Source: Clostridia bacterium (GTDB taxonomy: Bacteria > Bacillota > Clostridia > Christensenellales > Aristaeellaceae). Taken from it: a DNA stretch of 64,000 bases. Each line of letters opens with the position of its first letter. Positions within the stretch are counted from its first letter, which is position 1. Shown piece after piece: positions 25,920 through 35,838 of the stretch. A program made the translations under genes and the position numbers. The stretch is taken from NCBI GenBank assembly GCA_017412715.1, contig JAFPWU010000010.1, positions 62,001 to 126,000 on the forward strand. Direction: 5' to 3'. Below the pieces are notes generated by a model that had not been told where the DNA came from, made no database searches, and worked only from the letters and a program-made list of their open reading frames with translations.

Positions 25920-27695
25920 TTAATAACCAAACAATACTTCCAGTGTTCTTCCCCCGGCCACACCGTCCGCGTTCAGTCCGTTCTTCCGCTGGAATGCCTT
26001 CACAGCTTCCATGGTGGCATCGTCGTATACCCCGGTAATATGATCCAGGTACCCTTCTTCCCTCAGGCATTCCTGGATCTCTACCACCAGTTCTCCCCGA
26101 TCCCCCAGGCGGACGGTTTCATAGTCCACCTCCGCCGCGGAGGCGGAAATCGCGTCCGAGGAGTACAGGACGCCCCGGGTGGCTTTTCCGGCAATCCCGT
26201 CCACCGGTGTCAGCCGGTTCTGGATCTGGAAGGCCCGCACCGCGTCCTCCGTGGAGACGCCGTAGCTGCCGTCCACTGACCCGGAATAATACCCCAGCCT
26301 TTTCAGGGCCTGCTGCAGCTTCCGGACCTCCTGGCCGGTATCCCCCGGCCGCAGAGAGTCGGAGGCGGCCTCCCCGTTCGCCTGGGATGCTGTCGCGGAA
26401 ACCGCGTCGCTCCCATACAGCTTGTTCAGGGTGGCCGTGCCGGCCTTCCCGTCCGAGGTCAGTCCGTTTCTCTGCTGGAAAGCGCGCACCGCCGCTTCCG
26501 TAGCGGCGCCGTAGCTTCCGTCCACGGTACCGGACAGGTATCCCAGCTCCTTCAGGCGCTTCTGAAGCGCCCGCACCGCATTTCCCTCGCTTCCCAGCTC
26601 CAGGGTTTCCCCGGTGCTGGCCGCCACGCCGGACGCCCTTGCGGCGTTGCTGGAATACAGCGCCCTCAGGGTATCCGGACCGGCGACCCCATCCTCCCAG
26701 AGGCCTTTCGTCTTCTTCTGGAAGGCCCGGACCGCCGCTTCCGTGGCCGCGTCATATTTTCCGGTGGCCCTGCCCCCGAGCCAGCCCAGCTGGATCAGCC
26801 GGTTCTGCAGGGTTCTCACTTTCTGGCCGCTGGCCCCCAGCTGCAGGTAGTATTCCCTGCTCAGATTGGGCGTCGCCGTGGGCCGGGGAGTCGCCGTGAC
26901 CCTCGGCGCGGCCGTCGCCTTCTTCGTAGGTTTGGGCGTGGCGGTGGCCTGGGCCTGTTTTTTGCTGATGGCGGAGCTGGAATTCAGCTTCTCCAGGGTT
27001 TTCTGCCCCGCTTTTCCGTCCGCCGTCAGCCCGTTGGCCCGTTGGAAAGCCTTCACCGCCGCCTCCGTGGCGGGACCGAAGTCCCCATCCGCTGCTCCCG
27101 TATACCAGCCCAGCTGCTTCAGCCGCTTCTGCAGCGCCCGGACCTCCTCGGAGTCCGTAAATCCCCGCTGCAGGCTTTTAGGCGTGGGCGTAGGCGTGGC
27201 CGGCGCCGCGGTCACCGTCTGAATCGTCGCTTTCGGAGCGGAGGTCACCGCCGCGGACTCGCTGCCCGGCGCAGGGGTCCTGGTGGTCAGAATCACCGTG
27301 CCGCCCCCCTGGGAGGTGTCAGACGGCTGCGTTTCCGTCCAGCCCGGATCAGGCGTGGGCGTTTCTCCCGAGGAAACCGTGCCCCAGTCGCTCCATCCGG
27401 AGCTTCCCCCCGCCTGGGTCGGCGTGGGCGTAGGTTCGGGCGCCTGGGTGCCGGAATTGGTTACCGCAATGCTCCCGCCCTGCTGGGTGGGGTAGAGATG
27501 CTGGGTTTCAATGGCCACCGTATCCGGCGTCACCTCTACCGTGGCCGTGGGGGCCAGGGTCATGAAGGGCAGACTTCCGCTGTCCGTCCGGCCCGCGTCC
27601 TGGCCGTTGATGTCGTCCGGCGCGATATAGCATCCGGACAGCCCCAGGCACAGACCCAGCAGGCCGGCAAGCATCAGAATTTTCTTTCCGCGCAT
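25920..27695 (-). CDS. Lipoprotein with five peptidoglycan-binding repeats
   Basis: The 591-residue precursor ends its signal peptide at a lipobox (LSGC, Cys about residue 22). A low-complexity Thr/Pro/Gly region (25-170) follows, then five PG_binding_1-like repeats of about 65 residues separated by Thr/Ala linkers (from about 172 to the end). No catalytic domain is visible. It would tether the outer face of the membrane to peptidoglycan. It shares repeat style with the 818-residue protein at 17803-20259 but lacks SH3 domains and the C-terminal domain. The DNA-level repetitiveness is entirely coding. Confidence 0.88.
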   Translation of the reverse strand: MRGKKILMLAGLLGLCLGLSGCYIAPDDINGQDAGRTDSGSLPFMTLAPTATVEVTPDTVAIETQHLYPTQQGGSIAVTNSGTQAPEPTPTPTQAGGSSGWSDWGTVSSGETPTPDPGWTETQPSDTSQGGGTVILTTRTPAPGSESAAVTSAPKATIQTVTAAPATPTPTPKSLQRGFTDSEEVRALQKRLKQLGWYTGAADGDFGPATEAAVKAFQRANGLTADGKAGQKTLEKLNSSSAISKKQAQATATPKPTKKATAAPRVTATPRPTATPNLSREYYLQLGASGQKVRTLQNRLIQLGWLGGRATGKYDAATEAAVRAFQKKTKGLWEDGVAGPDTLRALYSSNAARASGVAASTGETLELGSEGNAVRALQKRLKELGYLSGTVDGSYGAATEAAVRAFQQRNGLTSDGKAGTATLNKLYGSDAVSATASQANGEAASDSLRPGDTGQEVRKLQQALKRLGYYSGSVDGSYGVSTEDAVRAFQIQNRLTPVDGIAGKATRGVLYSSDAISASAAEVDYETVRLGDRGELVVEIQECLREEGYLDHITGVYDDATMEAVKAFQRKNGLNADGVAGGRTLEVLFGY

Positions 27696-27738
27696 CTTCT
27701 GCCCCTCCTTTCCCCTATGGATTCATCGCCTTCCCGGC

Positions 27739-28341
27739 TCAGTCCGACCCCGAGGGAAAAAGCTCTGTGAAGGTCTCGTAATGATCCTCCGTGTACCAGA
27801 CCCGTCCCTCCGTGGAATAGACCACCCGGGCGGCTCTTCGGCGTCCCTTCGTGTAATTGCAGTCCGCCTCGCGATAGCTGATGCCCTTTCCCGTGGGCAA
27901 TTTCCCCTCATAGTTTCCGAAATAATCCCCGCCGATGCTCTTTCCCGGCGCCACATCGCTGACGTAATTCGAGCTGCTGTCCCAGCCCAGCTGCCTGGCC
28001 TCCTTCTTGGTGATGAAGTTCTCCGGCAGCTGCATCTCATGGGAAAACAGGTAATCCGCGATGCTCTGGGGATCCGTAATCGGTCCCTCCGGCACCGGCG
28101 TGGGCGTCGTCCTGGCTCCGTCCGCCCCGGTTTCAGCCGGCGCGGATGATTCCCTTTCCGCCGGCGCCGGGGTGGGGGTATTCTTTTTCTTTTTCCTTTT
28201 CGCCTGCAGGGAGACGGAAGCTTCCGTCCGGCTCTGCAGCCCGGGGATGCCCGTCCAGGCCAGGCCAGGCGCCAGGTCTCCCAGGACCAGCGCCAGCAGG
28301 AGCATCAGCGCCAGCAGAGCCTTTCCAAACCTCTTGCTCAT
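27739..28341 (-). CDS. Secreted barnase-family guanyl-specific ribonuclease
   Basis: The 200-residue precursor has a signal peptide (about 1-28), a basic Lys run and Thr/Pro linker (to about 85), then a barnase-like domain of about 110 residues. Barnase landmarks are in order: ENFITKKEA, LGWDSSSNYVSDVAPGKSI, GGDYFGNYEGKLP, YREADCNYT and DHYETFTEL. The catalytic Glu (in READ), two Arg (in GRRRAAR), the Lys and the His (in DHY) are conserved, so it should be an active exported RNase. No barstar-like inhibitor gene is adjacent. Its ATG overlaps the rlmH stop (TAATG), so translation is coupled to rlmH. Confidence 0.92.
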   Translation of the reverse strand: MSKRFGKALLALMLLLALVLGDLAPGLAWTGIPGLQSRTEASVSLQAKRKKKKNTPTPAPAERESSAPAETGADGARTTPTPVPEGPITDPQSIADYLFSHEMQLPENFITKKEARQLGWDSSSNYVSDVAPGKSIGGDYFGNYEGKLPTGKGISYREADCNYTKGRRRAARVVYSTEGRVWYTEDHYETFTELFPSGSD

Positions 28342-28820
28342 TACTTGTGGTACCTTTCTCCGGCGCAGATCTTCTCCGCCCGGTACAGCTGTTCCAGCAG
28401 CATGACCTTCGCCAGCTGGTGCGGAAAGGTCATCCGGCTCATGCTCATCTCCCCGTCGGCCCGCTCCAGCGCATTCGCCCCCAGGCCGAGGCTTCCCCCG
28501 ATCAGGAAAACCAGCCGTCCGGCGCCCCGGTTCTTCGCCTCCTGGATTTCGGCCGCCAGTTCAGGGCTGGACCGCTGTCTTCCCGGAATGGTCAGGGCAA
28601 TCACCCGGTCCCCGGGGCGAATCCGCTGCAGGATCGCTTCCCCCTCCCGGGTTCTGATTCTTTCCTCCTCCGCCGGGGAGGCACCCTCCCGCTCCGGCAG
28701 ATCCGCCAGCTCAATCTCCTCATACCTTCCGAACCGGCTCAGCCGCTTCAGGTATTCATCCGCCATCTGCCGATAGGGTTTCTCCTTCAGCTTTCCGACG
28801 GAAATCACCGTGATGACCAT
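28341..28820 (-). CDS. rlmH: 23S rRNA (pseudouridine1915-N3)-methyltransferase RlmH
   Basis: The 159-residue SPOUT methyltransferase starts ITVISVGKLKE and has FLIGGSLGLG and the C-terminal MTFPHQLAKVMLLEQLYRAE. It methylates pseudouridine 1915 of 23S rRNA. It is unusual that the next gene, overlapping its stop, encodes a secreted RNase. A promoter-like sequence lies directly before its ATG. Confidence 0.96.
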   Translation of the reverse strand: MVITVISVGKLKEKPYRQMADEYLKRLSRFGRYEEIELADLPEREGASPAEEERIRTREGEAILQRIRPGDRVIALTIPGRQRSSPELAAEIQEAKNRGAGRLVFLIGGSLGLGANALERADGEMSMSRMTFPHQLAKVMLLEQLYRAEKICAGERYHK

Positions 28821-28825
28821 CCTTC

Positions 28826-28854
28826 AGTTTATGCCCCCGCCTGTTCTTTGTCAA
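28826..28854 (-). promoter_or_regulatory. Promoter-like TTGACA-17-TAAACT before rlmH
   Basis: On the minus strand TTGACA, 17 nt, TAAACT, then GAAGG and the rlmH ATG. The TAA of the -10 is the stop codon of the upstream methyltransferase gene. A start point here would give a nearly leaderless rlmH mRNA, so it may instead serve rlmH from a weak or coupled start, or be fortuitous. It closely resembles the promoter at 35925-35953. Confidence 0.4.
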
Positions 28855-29569
28855 GGAAAGCGTACAGCCCGATCCCGGCCGCGATGGCCAGATTCAGGGA
28901 GTCCACCTTATCATTGCTGGGAATCCGAACCGGCTGTCCCTTTTTGGCGAATTCCGGGGGAAGTCCCCGTCCCTCGTTGCCGAAAATCAGGGTCCGCCGC
29001 CGGGGCGGCGGCTCCTTCATCGCTTCCGCGAGGGGCACCGAGGCATCCAGCATAAAGGGATAAAGCTGCCGCTCCCCCATCTCCGCCTCATACTCCTCAA
29101 AGGAGTCATATACTTTCACCCGCAGGCGGAACAGGCTGCCCATGCTGGCCCGGACCGTTCTGGGATCAAAGAGATCCGCGCAGGGGCGGATCAGAGCGAT
29201 ATCCTCCACCCCCAGCCCCAGGGCCGTTCGCAGGATGGTTCCCACGTTTCCGCTGTCCCCCGGCTGATGAAGCACCACCTGGGGCTTCTCCGGATCCAGC
29301 CTGTCCCGGAACTTCTCAAAAACGGCGGCCGCGTAGCAGTTCTCCTTCCCGCTGATCCGGGCGAGAACCCGATCCGCCTCCTCCGTCCGGATGCCCCTCT
29401 CCCGGGCCAGGGAGATCAGCTTTTCAGTTCCCTCCCGTCCTGCCGCGGAGGAATGCAGCAGCAGCCTGCGGGTCAGCTCCGGCCGGGCCAGCAGGCACTC
29501 CATGCTGGGAAAGATCCCCGGCGCATAGCTGTAATCCAGTTCCGATTTATATCCGCTCAGAGAGGGCAT
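28829..29569 (-). CDS. TrmH-family RNA 2'-O-methyltransferase
   Basis: The 246-residue protein has an N-terminal substrate-binding region and a SpoU/TrmH SPOUT domain: LHQPGDSGNVGTILRTA, FGNEGRGLP and IPSNDKVDSLNLAIAAGIGLYAF, the three family motifs. It likely methylates a ribose in rRNA or tRNA; the target is not assigned. The ATG is 3 nt after the upstream stop, with AAGGA before it. Confidence 0.9.
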   Translation of the reverse strand: MPSLSGYKSELDYSYAPGIFPSMECLLARPELTRRLLLHSSAAGREGTEKLISLARERGIRTEEADRVLARISGKENCYAAAVFEKFRDRLDPEKPQVVLHQPGDSGNVGTILRTALGLGVEDIALIRPCADLFDPRTVRASMGSLFRLRVKVYDSFEEYEAEMGERQLYPFMLDASVPLAEAMKEPPPRRRTLIFGNEGRGLPPEFAKKGQPVRIPSNDKVDSLNLAIAAGIGLYAFLDKEQAGA

Positions 29570-29574
29570 TCACA

Positions 29575-31344
29575 TCATTCCTTCCAGAGATCTTCCGCAA
29601 GGGCCGCGGGCTGCGGCAGATCATAAAGGGTATAGGCGCCGTAGTCGCTGTTGGCCGTTGCCCCGTACTGGTTTCCTTCTCCCAGGCTGGCCGACAGGTC
29701 AAAGTTGGCCAGCACGCCGGCCTTCTGCTCCGCCGCCCAGGCGGGGTTCCGCAGGGACAGATCCGTCAGCCAGTCATAGTACTGGATGGGATGCTTTCTC
29801 CGGCCGACTTCCACCGGCACGGACTTCACCTGTCCGTCGGTCAGCTCCGTAATCACCGCCGCGTCCCAGTAGGAGGCGTAGATCAGAGTATACCCGTTCT
29901 CCTTCAGATAGTCCGCGATGGGCCTCATCGCCGCCACGTTTTCCGTATCCGTATACCGGAGTCCGCTGTACTCGATGTCCCTGCCGTAGGTCTTCGGATC
30001 CCGGAAAAAGCCGGTATAATAGATGCCGTTTGCCAGGTACATCCCCAGCACCGCCAGCGCGATCAGCCCGTGGACGGAAAGTTTCGCGTCCCCGCCCCAT
30101 ACCAGCGCTGCAATCCCCTTTTTCCCCTCCGTCTCCGGGACCCCGCTGTCGGGCCTCAGATCCGCCTTGGCCAGCATGGGAATGATCCAGAAGCTGACCG
30201 GCAGGAAGTACAGGTCGATCTGATAATCCTCCAGGGCCAGCAGCATGAACACGAACACCATCACCACATGGGTCATCAGCATGAAGATGCTCAGAAACCG
30301 GGCCGCTCCGTCCTTCGTATGGCCCAGGGTATGGAAGGCCAGCAGCGCCGCCGCCACCCAGATCAGCACGCTGACAATGCCCAGGATGCCGTGCAGGGTG
30401 AAAAGGCTGGTCTGGTCATGGAAGCCCAGGGTGGACAGAAAGCTGCGGATGATCGCTTCCAGCTGATCCGCCCCCCGCAGGGTCACATACTGCCCGCTGT
30501 AATCGGTATAGCTGTATTTTCCGGCGAAGGCGCTCAGATTTACCAGGTATCCCAGCCCGGAGCAGGCAAAGGATCCCGCCGCCAGCGCCAGGCCGGGCCA
30601 GGATTTCCGAAGCCGGTTCTGCTCCTCCGGGGTTTCCCCCTTCTCGCCGCACATGGCCGCCAGCAGCGCGCTGGCCAGCAGGGGCGCCGTGCAGACCATC
30701 ATCTGACGCACCCCTTCCAGCCCGGCCGCAAAGGAGATCAGCCCCAGGCAGCCGGCAAAAACCCACAGGGGCCAGCGCTTCCATGCGCCTTCCTGCCCCG
30801 CTCTGCGCACGGCGCCCAGATAGCATCCCACCGTCAGGTTCGCCATGATCAGATGGAACGCGTAATAATTGTGGTACAGCACGATGCGTCCGTAGGCCAC
30901 GCTGAAGGGCATCAGCATGGCCGCCGCCGCGATGCAGAAGCGGTTAAAGGGAATCCTCGCCTGCCTGGCCATGAACCCGAAGGCTCCCAGCATCATGGCC
31001 TGCATGATCACCGCTCCCCAGAAACGGACCAGGAACCAGCTCCCGCAGACCCGGAACAGCAGCGCGTAGATGATCTGGCAGTCGATCACCTGCAGCTCCG
31101 TGGAATAGGCCCAGCTGGCGGACATGATTCCGCCCTCCCGGGCCAGCTTCTCCCCCAGGATCAGCTCCGAGGAGGTATCGCTGTCAAACAGCGTCCCGGA
31201 AACGATCCAGGTGGTCCGAAGGGAAACGATCACCGCGCACAGCAGAATCAGCACGCACAGGATCCGCTTCACCATCGGACGGACAGAAGCCTGTCCGCCG
31301 AACGTCTTTTGTTTCGCGCGCTCCCGCGCTCCAGCCTGGGCCAT
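29575..31344 (-). CDS. Large polytopic membrane protein (GT-C/PMT-like topology)
   Basis: The 589-residue protein has about eleven hydrophobic segments and a C-terminal soluble part of about 130 residues. The first extracytoplasmic loop contains an Asp-Ser-Asp-Thr-Ser motif (SGTLFDSDTSSELILGEK) that resembles the acidic loop of GT-C-fold glycosyltransferases. No strong family signature was recognised. It lies between a DUF2142 protein and the TrmH-like gene, in a run of surface-glycan-flavoured genes, so a role in polymer assembly or lipid-linked sugar transfer is inferred only. Confidence 0.6.
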   Translation of the reverse strand: MAQAGARERAKQKTFGGQASVRPMVKRILCVLILLCAVIVSLRTTWIVSGTLFDSDTSSELILGEKLAREGGIMSASWAYSTELQVIDCQIIYALLFRVCGSWFLVRFWGAVIMQAMMLGAFGFMARQARIPFNRFCIAAAAMLMPFSVAYGRIVLYHNYYAFHLIMANLTVGCYLGAVRRAGQEGAWKRWPLWVFAGCLGLISFAAGLEGVRQMMVCTAPLLASALLAAMCGEKGETPEEQNRLRKSWPGLALAAGSFACSGLGYLVNLSAFAGKYSYTDYSGQYVTLRGADQLEAIIRSFLSTLGFHDQTSLFTLHGILGIVSVLIWVAAALLAFHTLGHTKDGAARFLSIFMLMTHVVMVFVFMLLALEDYQIDLYFLPVSFWIIPMLAKADLRPDSGVPETEGKKGIAALVWGGDAKLSVHGLIALAVLGMYLANGIYYTGFFRDPKTYGRDIEYSGLRYTDTENVAAMRPIADYLKENGYTLIYASYWDAAVITELTDGQVKSVPVEVGRRKHPIQYYDWLTDLSLRNPAWAAEQKAGVLANFDLSASLGEGNQYGATANSDYGAYTLYDLPQPAALAEDLWKE

Positions 31345-31376
31345 TGGAACTGCACCTCTTTCTTCTTTTCCGTGAA

Positions 31377-33194
31377 TTACATATACCCGGTATTGGTCAG
31401 CCAGAAAACTGCGTAGCTGAAATTGCAGATCGCGCAGGCGGAAAACGCCGTCCAGGTCATGATCCCCCCCGCCTGGGGACTGATTCTCTCTCTCAGGCGC
31501 TCCGGCATCATGACGGCCAGCAGCAGCCCGATCCAGAGGGGCATGAAATACCGGGCCTGCATGCCCTGGATCCAGCCCTCTCCCGCGGGGGAGGATACGA
31601 TGAACTGGGTATAGATCAGGCTCAGCTCCGCCGCGAAAACGATGACTCCCAGCAGAATTCTGCGGCCCGGCGTCAGCAGCCTTCCCGCTTCCCGCTTCTC
31701 ATCCCAGACGCACAGGGGCGCCACAGCCAGCATCAGCGCCAGGTAAAGCGCCATCCATTCTTCATTATTCCCCAGATAGGCCCAATGGGCAATGCCCATA
31801 TTCATCAGCATATGCTGGCTCTCCCAGAGGTACCGCACGGGAATCAGGCCCCGCTCCAGGGGAGAAGCCAGGATCCAGGCGATCTGCGCCGCGGAATCCG
31901 CCCCGGGGAAGCGGGAATCCCCGCCCCGGACGGCGTCATACGCCCCAGGGATCACCAGGGCCGTCATGCACCAGGCCAGCATCAGCAGGGAAAAGCCCCG
32001 ATACATCCATGCCTGTCTTTTTCCGCCGAACCGGTCCGCGGGGATCATCAGCAGGCTTAACAGCACCAGGCTGTAGGCCGGCTTCGAGGCGGTGCCGAAG
32101 GCCATCAGCGCGGCCATGGTCATCCCCCGCAGGGGGGTCACCTTCTCCTCCCGGGAGCAGCTTTCCAGAACCAGCGCCAGCCCCAGCAGGATGCTGCCGG
32201 TCACCACCGTGTCATAGGTCCGGCTGGTCATCTGAAAAATATGGGCCGGGATGGTCCCCGCCGTAAGGAAGGTTATCTTGTATTTCGGCGCGTGCGCCAC
32301 CGCGAGCGCCACCATGCCCGCGTAGCACACGCTGCTCGCCAGGATGCACGCCCGGTAGATCACATCGCTGTTCCGGGTAAAGAGCCCCGCCAGCGTGCCG
32401 CCCAGGGCCAGGGGCAGATACCCCGGGTACCAGGTCACAAAATAGCTCAGCCAGTCCGCAAGGGAAACCGCTCCCCAGGGGAGCATGCCCCCCACCATGT
32501 ACTGGTGCACTTCATCCTCGTCCCAGGTCATCCAGCCGTTCCCGTTATCGAATACCGGCTTGGTCAGGCAGACCAGCACCCCCAGGGCCGTCAGCATCAG
32601 GAATGCCGCCCAGGGCAAGAGCCGCTCCCGCCGGGCCGGACGGATCCGGGGCAGGCGCGTCGCCGGCTCCTTCAGCGGCGTCAGGGCCAGCAGCACCAGT
32701 CCCGCGGCAAAGAAGAGCAGCACCGGGTTCCGGCGGGAGGAAACTCCCCTCTCGCCGATCTGAGGATAGAAGACTCCCTCCTCATCCTCCTCGCCCTTCA
32801 CCTTGATGGAGCCCTCTCCCTCCGCCCGCAGCGTCAGGGTATAGGCCGTTCCCCGGGAAAAGCTTCCGTTCAGCAATACGCTGTCTCCATCCCCCAGCTC
32901 ATCAATCGGCTGAGCCGTTTCCGCCAGGGTGCTTCCCCGGGCGTCCTTCACCGCCGCAATGACCGTCATGCCGGCGGCTTTTTTCTTTCCGGACAGGGTC
33001 AGGCTCAGCTCCGCGGGCGACCCGCTCTCCGGCGTCCAGCTCCAGCTCAGCTCCCCCTCCGTGGGGATCTCCTGTTTTTTCCGGCCGCTGTTTCCCGCGT
33101 AAACCTGATCTTCCACCGCCGGGAAAAATGCGTATCCCGCCGCCAGCAGCAGGGCCAGTGCCGCTGCCAGGATTCTTGCTGTCCTCATGCGCAT
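31377..33194 (-). CDS. DUF2142-like polytopic membrane protein
   Basis: The 605-residue protein has an N-terminal hydrophobic segment, a beta-rich exported stretch (about 30-150), then about eleven membrane segments. The motifs MTSRTYDTVVTGSILLG and MQARYFMPLWIG and the acidic WMTWDEDEVHQY loop fit DUF2142, a family of predicted glycosyltransferases or polymer-handling membrane proteins. Alternative start ATG is two codons further in. It follows the radical SAM gene by 32 nt. Confidence 0.75.
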   Translation of the reverse strand: MRMRTARILAAALALLLAAGYAFFPAVEDQVYAGNSGRKKQEIPTEGELSWSWTPESGSPAELSLTLSGKKKAAGMTVIAAVKDARGSTLAETAQPIDELGDGDSVLLNGSFSRGTAYTLTLRAEGEGSIKVKGEEDEEGVFYPQIGERGVSSRRNPVLLFFAAGLVLLALTPLKEPATRLPRIRPARRERLLPWAAFLMLTALGVLVCLTKPVFDNGNGWMTWDEDEVHQYMVGGMLPWGAVSLADWLSYFVTWYPGYLPLALGGTLAGLFTRNSDVIYRACILASSVCYAGMVALAVAHAPKYKITFLTAGTIPAHIFQMTSRTYDTVVTGSILLGLALVLESCSREEKVTPLRGMTMAALMAFGTASKPAYSLVLLSLLMIPADRFGGKRQAWMYRGFSLLMLAWCMTALVIPGAYDAVRGGDSRFPGADSAAQIAWILASPLERGLIPVRYLWESQHMLMNMGIAHWAYLGNNEEWMALYLALMLAVAPLCVWDEKREAGRLLTPGRRILLGVIVFAAELSLIYTQFIVSSPAGEGWIQGMQARYFMPLWIGLLLAVMMPERLRERISPQAGGIMTWTAFSACAICNFSYAVFWLTNTGYM

Positions 33195-33226
33195 GCTTCC
33201 GCGTTTCCCTCCCCTTCCGGCCGGGG

Positions 33227-34225
33227 TTATCTCCGGTCCTTGAGGCGGTTTTTCTCGTCTCCCCCGGCTCTGTTTGCCGCTTCCACATTCCCGGCCAGGA
33301 TATGCTTCACCAGGGTCATCCGGAAGCCGGCGTCAATAAAGTCGCAGTGCTTGCAGAAGCGGTAGTTCTGCCTTCCTTCCGCGATGGCCTCCCGCACCTT
33401 CCGAAGCTTCGGATTGTCCCAGCATTCTTTCAGGGACATGGTATGCAGATCGCCGAAATCCGTCACCTCGAAATTGTCGCAGCAGCAGAGTCCCGCCTTT
33501 CCGTTGGGCATGATCCACATGTCCGTGAAGGGCAGGAGGCAGGTCTCCGTGATCACCTTCTCCGTCGCCTGCTTGTTGGGCGCGGAGCCGGCCCGGTTGG
33601 TCAGCACCTCCTGGAGATAGCGCATCTGAATCACGATCTCGATATCCTCGAATTCCGCGGGATGCTCCTTCGCATAATCATAGATCTGCTGGATATTTTT
33701 ATGCATTTTATAGTCGTTCGCGTAGTTGTTGATGATCAGCTGGTCCAGATAGGGCTGCAGGGCCTTCAGCCTCTCCATGTTCAGGATCAGCCCGTTGGTG
33801 GACATGAAGATAAAGCTTTCCGGCAGCTTTTCCCGGGCATACTTATGCATCTCCACAATCCGCTTGTCCAGCAGGGGCTCGTTGTTTCCGTACAGGGTCA
33901 GATGCCCCTTGTATCCCCAGTCCGCCAGCTGGTCGATAATGGACTTATACAGATCCATTTCCATCAGCATGAAAGGCCGTTTTTCCGCGTGAATATTCGC
34001 CGTGCAGAAGGCGCAGGTCGAATTGCACCGGTTGATGGTCTCAATGTTGACCACATTGGGCATGGGCGCTTCCTTCTGCGCCAGGAACCAGGCGGTATAC
34101 TTTTCCTGCATCTTCCGCCGGGTTACAAACTGCAGCTTCAGATAGGCCGCGCTGGACAGGGCCGGATACTTCACCCGGGCCCAGAATCCGAATTTTCCCA
34201 GGAAACTGCTGATTCTTACCGACAT
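33227..34225 (-). CDS. Radical SAM/SPASM protein
   Basis: The 332-residue protein contains the SAM-binding 4Fe-4S motif CNSTCAFC (about 54-61) and C-terminal SPASM-type cysteines (CCCDNFEVTDFGD and FCKHC). Its middle has LTLYGNNEPLLD and STNGL, typical of radical SAM barrels. SPASM enzymes modify peptides, sugars or proteins; none of those substrates is evident here. The ATG follows GGAGGAACAG. It follows the FAD oxidoreductase gene by 59 nt, in which there is a GC-rich hairpin that begins at the stop codon. Confidence 0.88.
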   Translation of the reverse strand: MSVRISSFLGKFGFWARVKYPALSSAAYLKLQFVTRRKMQEKYTAWFLAQKEAPMPNVVNIETINRCNSTCAFCTANIHAEKRPFMLMEMDLYKSIIDQLADWGYKGHLTLYGNNEPLLDKRIVEMHKYAREKLPESFIFMSTNGLILNMERLKALQPYLDQLIINNYANDYKMHKNIQQIYDYAKEHPAEFEDIEIVIQMRYLQEVLTNRAGSAPNKQATEKVITETCLLPFTDMWIMPNGKAGLCCCDNFEVTDFGDLHTMSLKECWDNPKLRKVREAIAEGRQNYRFCKHCDFIDAGFRMTLVKHILAGNVEAANRAGGDEKNRLKDRR

Positions 34226-34284
34226 ATCTGTTCCTCCAGATTCCGTGAGGGAGGCCGCTGAAAGCCCGCGGCGTCAGCCCTTCC

Positions 34285-35838
34285 TCAGGACTTCCCTACC
34301 TCGTGATATTCCTGTTCCGTATTGACGCTCCAGATATTCTCCTTGCCGGTCTTGCCCGTCAGGATGTTCTTTACGGCCTCAAAGGAAGTGCACATGCTGT
34401 GGTCGATATTGTTGTAGCGGTGCTGTCCGTTGCGGCCCACGCAGTACAGATTCCCGATGGTATCCAGCCAGGCCCGCAGCTCGTCGATCTGCGCATAGGT
34501 ATCGAAATAAGCCGGATACGCTTTTTTCACCCGCTCCACGTGGAAATCCAGCACCTCGTCCTCCCGGTCGATCAGGCCCAGCTCCACCATTTCCCGGATG
34601 CCCATTCTGCCGAAGTCCTCGTCGGACATGGACCACATGGCGTCCCCTTCGTTGCAGAAATACTCCAGCCCCATCCAGACCGTATGCTCCAGATCCTTCA
34701 CCATGTAGGGGGACCAGTTGTTGTAGATCTGGAAGCGGCCCATCTGGACATGCCGGTCATGCACATAAACCCAGTTGTCCGGCACGATGTTTCCGATGGT
34801 CCTGGTCTTCGTTCTGTTTTCCAGCTTCAGCCGCGGAATCAGCACGCCCACGGTCATGTAGTCCCGGTAGGGCAGCCCCTCCGCGATCTTCCGGACGGAA
34901 TCCGGCACGTCGTTCATGCCCGAAACCAGGTCCTTCAGCGGCATGGAGGAGATGACGCAGTCCGCCTCCATCACCGTTTCCTCCCCGTCTCGCAGCACCC
35001 GCAGCCCGGTGATCCTGTTTCCGTCCCGAACCACGCCCACGACCCGGCTCTGAAGCAGCACCCGGCCGCCTTTCTTTTCGATTTCAGCCGCCGTCAGCTC
35101 CCACAGCTGCCCGGGGCCCAGCTTCGGGTAGGCAAATTCCTCGATCAGCGAGGTTTCCACCTTCCGGTTCTTCTGATGGAACATCTTGCCGAAAATGTCC
35201 TTCAGAATCGCCCGGATGCTCAGCCCCTTCACCCGCTGCGCGCCCCAGGAGGGATCGATTTCGCTTGGATGCCGCCCCCACAGGTTCTCCGTATAGTGTT
35301 CGAAGAACATGGAGTACAGCTTCTTCCCGAAGCGGTTGATATAAAAATCCTCCAGGCTTTTCTCCTCCCGCTTGTGGAAGATCGTTTTCAGATAAGAGAA
35401 GCCCACGATGATCGTGGTTCCGAAGCCCATGTTTTTGATCGTTTCGAACTTCAGGCTGATCGGGTAGTCGAAGAATTTCTCCTTGAAGAAAATCCGGCTC
35501 AGCCGGTTCCTGCGCAGCATCACCCGGTCCGTCTTCTCCGGATCCGGCCCGCCCGCCCGGATCTGGGAGGTCCGCCCCAGCACCCGGTCATCCCAGGGCA
35601 TGGCGCCCTGGGTGGGCAGCATGGCCTCCCACCACTCATTCACTTCCGGCACCTTGGAAAAGAACCTGTGTCCTCCCATGTCCATGCGGTTTCCCCGGTA
35701 GTTCACCGTCTTGGAGATACCGCCCACCTGGGTCCCTTCCTCCAGCACGGTTACCTCGTATTCATCCGATTGCTTTAACAGCTCATAGGCTGCCGTCAGC
35801 CCCGCGGGTCCTCCGCCGATCACCAGCGCTTTTTTCAT
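34285..35838 (-). CDS. FAD-dependent oxidoreductase (UDP-galactopyranose mutase/amine oxidase-like)
   Basis: The 517-residue protein starts with a dinucleotide-binding motif ([15 protein letters not shown]) and VGGISKTV, followed by GGHRFFSK. This NAD(P)-binding Rossmann class is commonly found in polysaccharide biosynthesis loci. The C-terminus has [18 protein letters not shown], similar to the FAD-binding end of such enzymes. The substrate is unknown. A separate promoter (35925-35953) precedes it at the end of the upstream small EamA gene. Confidence 0.82.
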   Translation of the reverse strand: MKKALVIGGGPAGLTAAYELLKQSDEYEVTVLEEGTQVGGISKTVNYRGNRMDMGGHRFFSKVPEVNEWWEAMLPTQGAMPWDDRVLGRTSQIRAGGPDPEKTDRVMLRRNRLSRIFFKEKFFDYPISLKFETIKNMGFGTTIIVGFSYLKTIFHKREEKSLEDFYINRFGKKLYSMFFEHYTENLWGRHPSEIDPSWGAQRVKGLSIRAILKDIFGKMFHQKNRKVETSLIEEFAYPKLGPGQLWELTAAEIEKKGGRVLLQSRVVGVVRDGNRITGLRVLRDGEETVMEADCVISSMPLKDLVSGMNDVPDSVRKIAEGLPYRDYMTVGVLIPRLKLENRTKTRTIGNIVPDNWVYVHDRHVQMGRFQIYNNWSPYMVKDLEHTVWMGLEYFCNEGDAMWSMSDEDFGRMGIREMVELGLIDREDEVLDFHVERVKKAYPAYFDTYAQIDELRAWLDTIGNLYCVGRNGQHRYNNIDHSMCTSFEAVKNILTGKTGKENIWSVNTEQEYHEVGKS

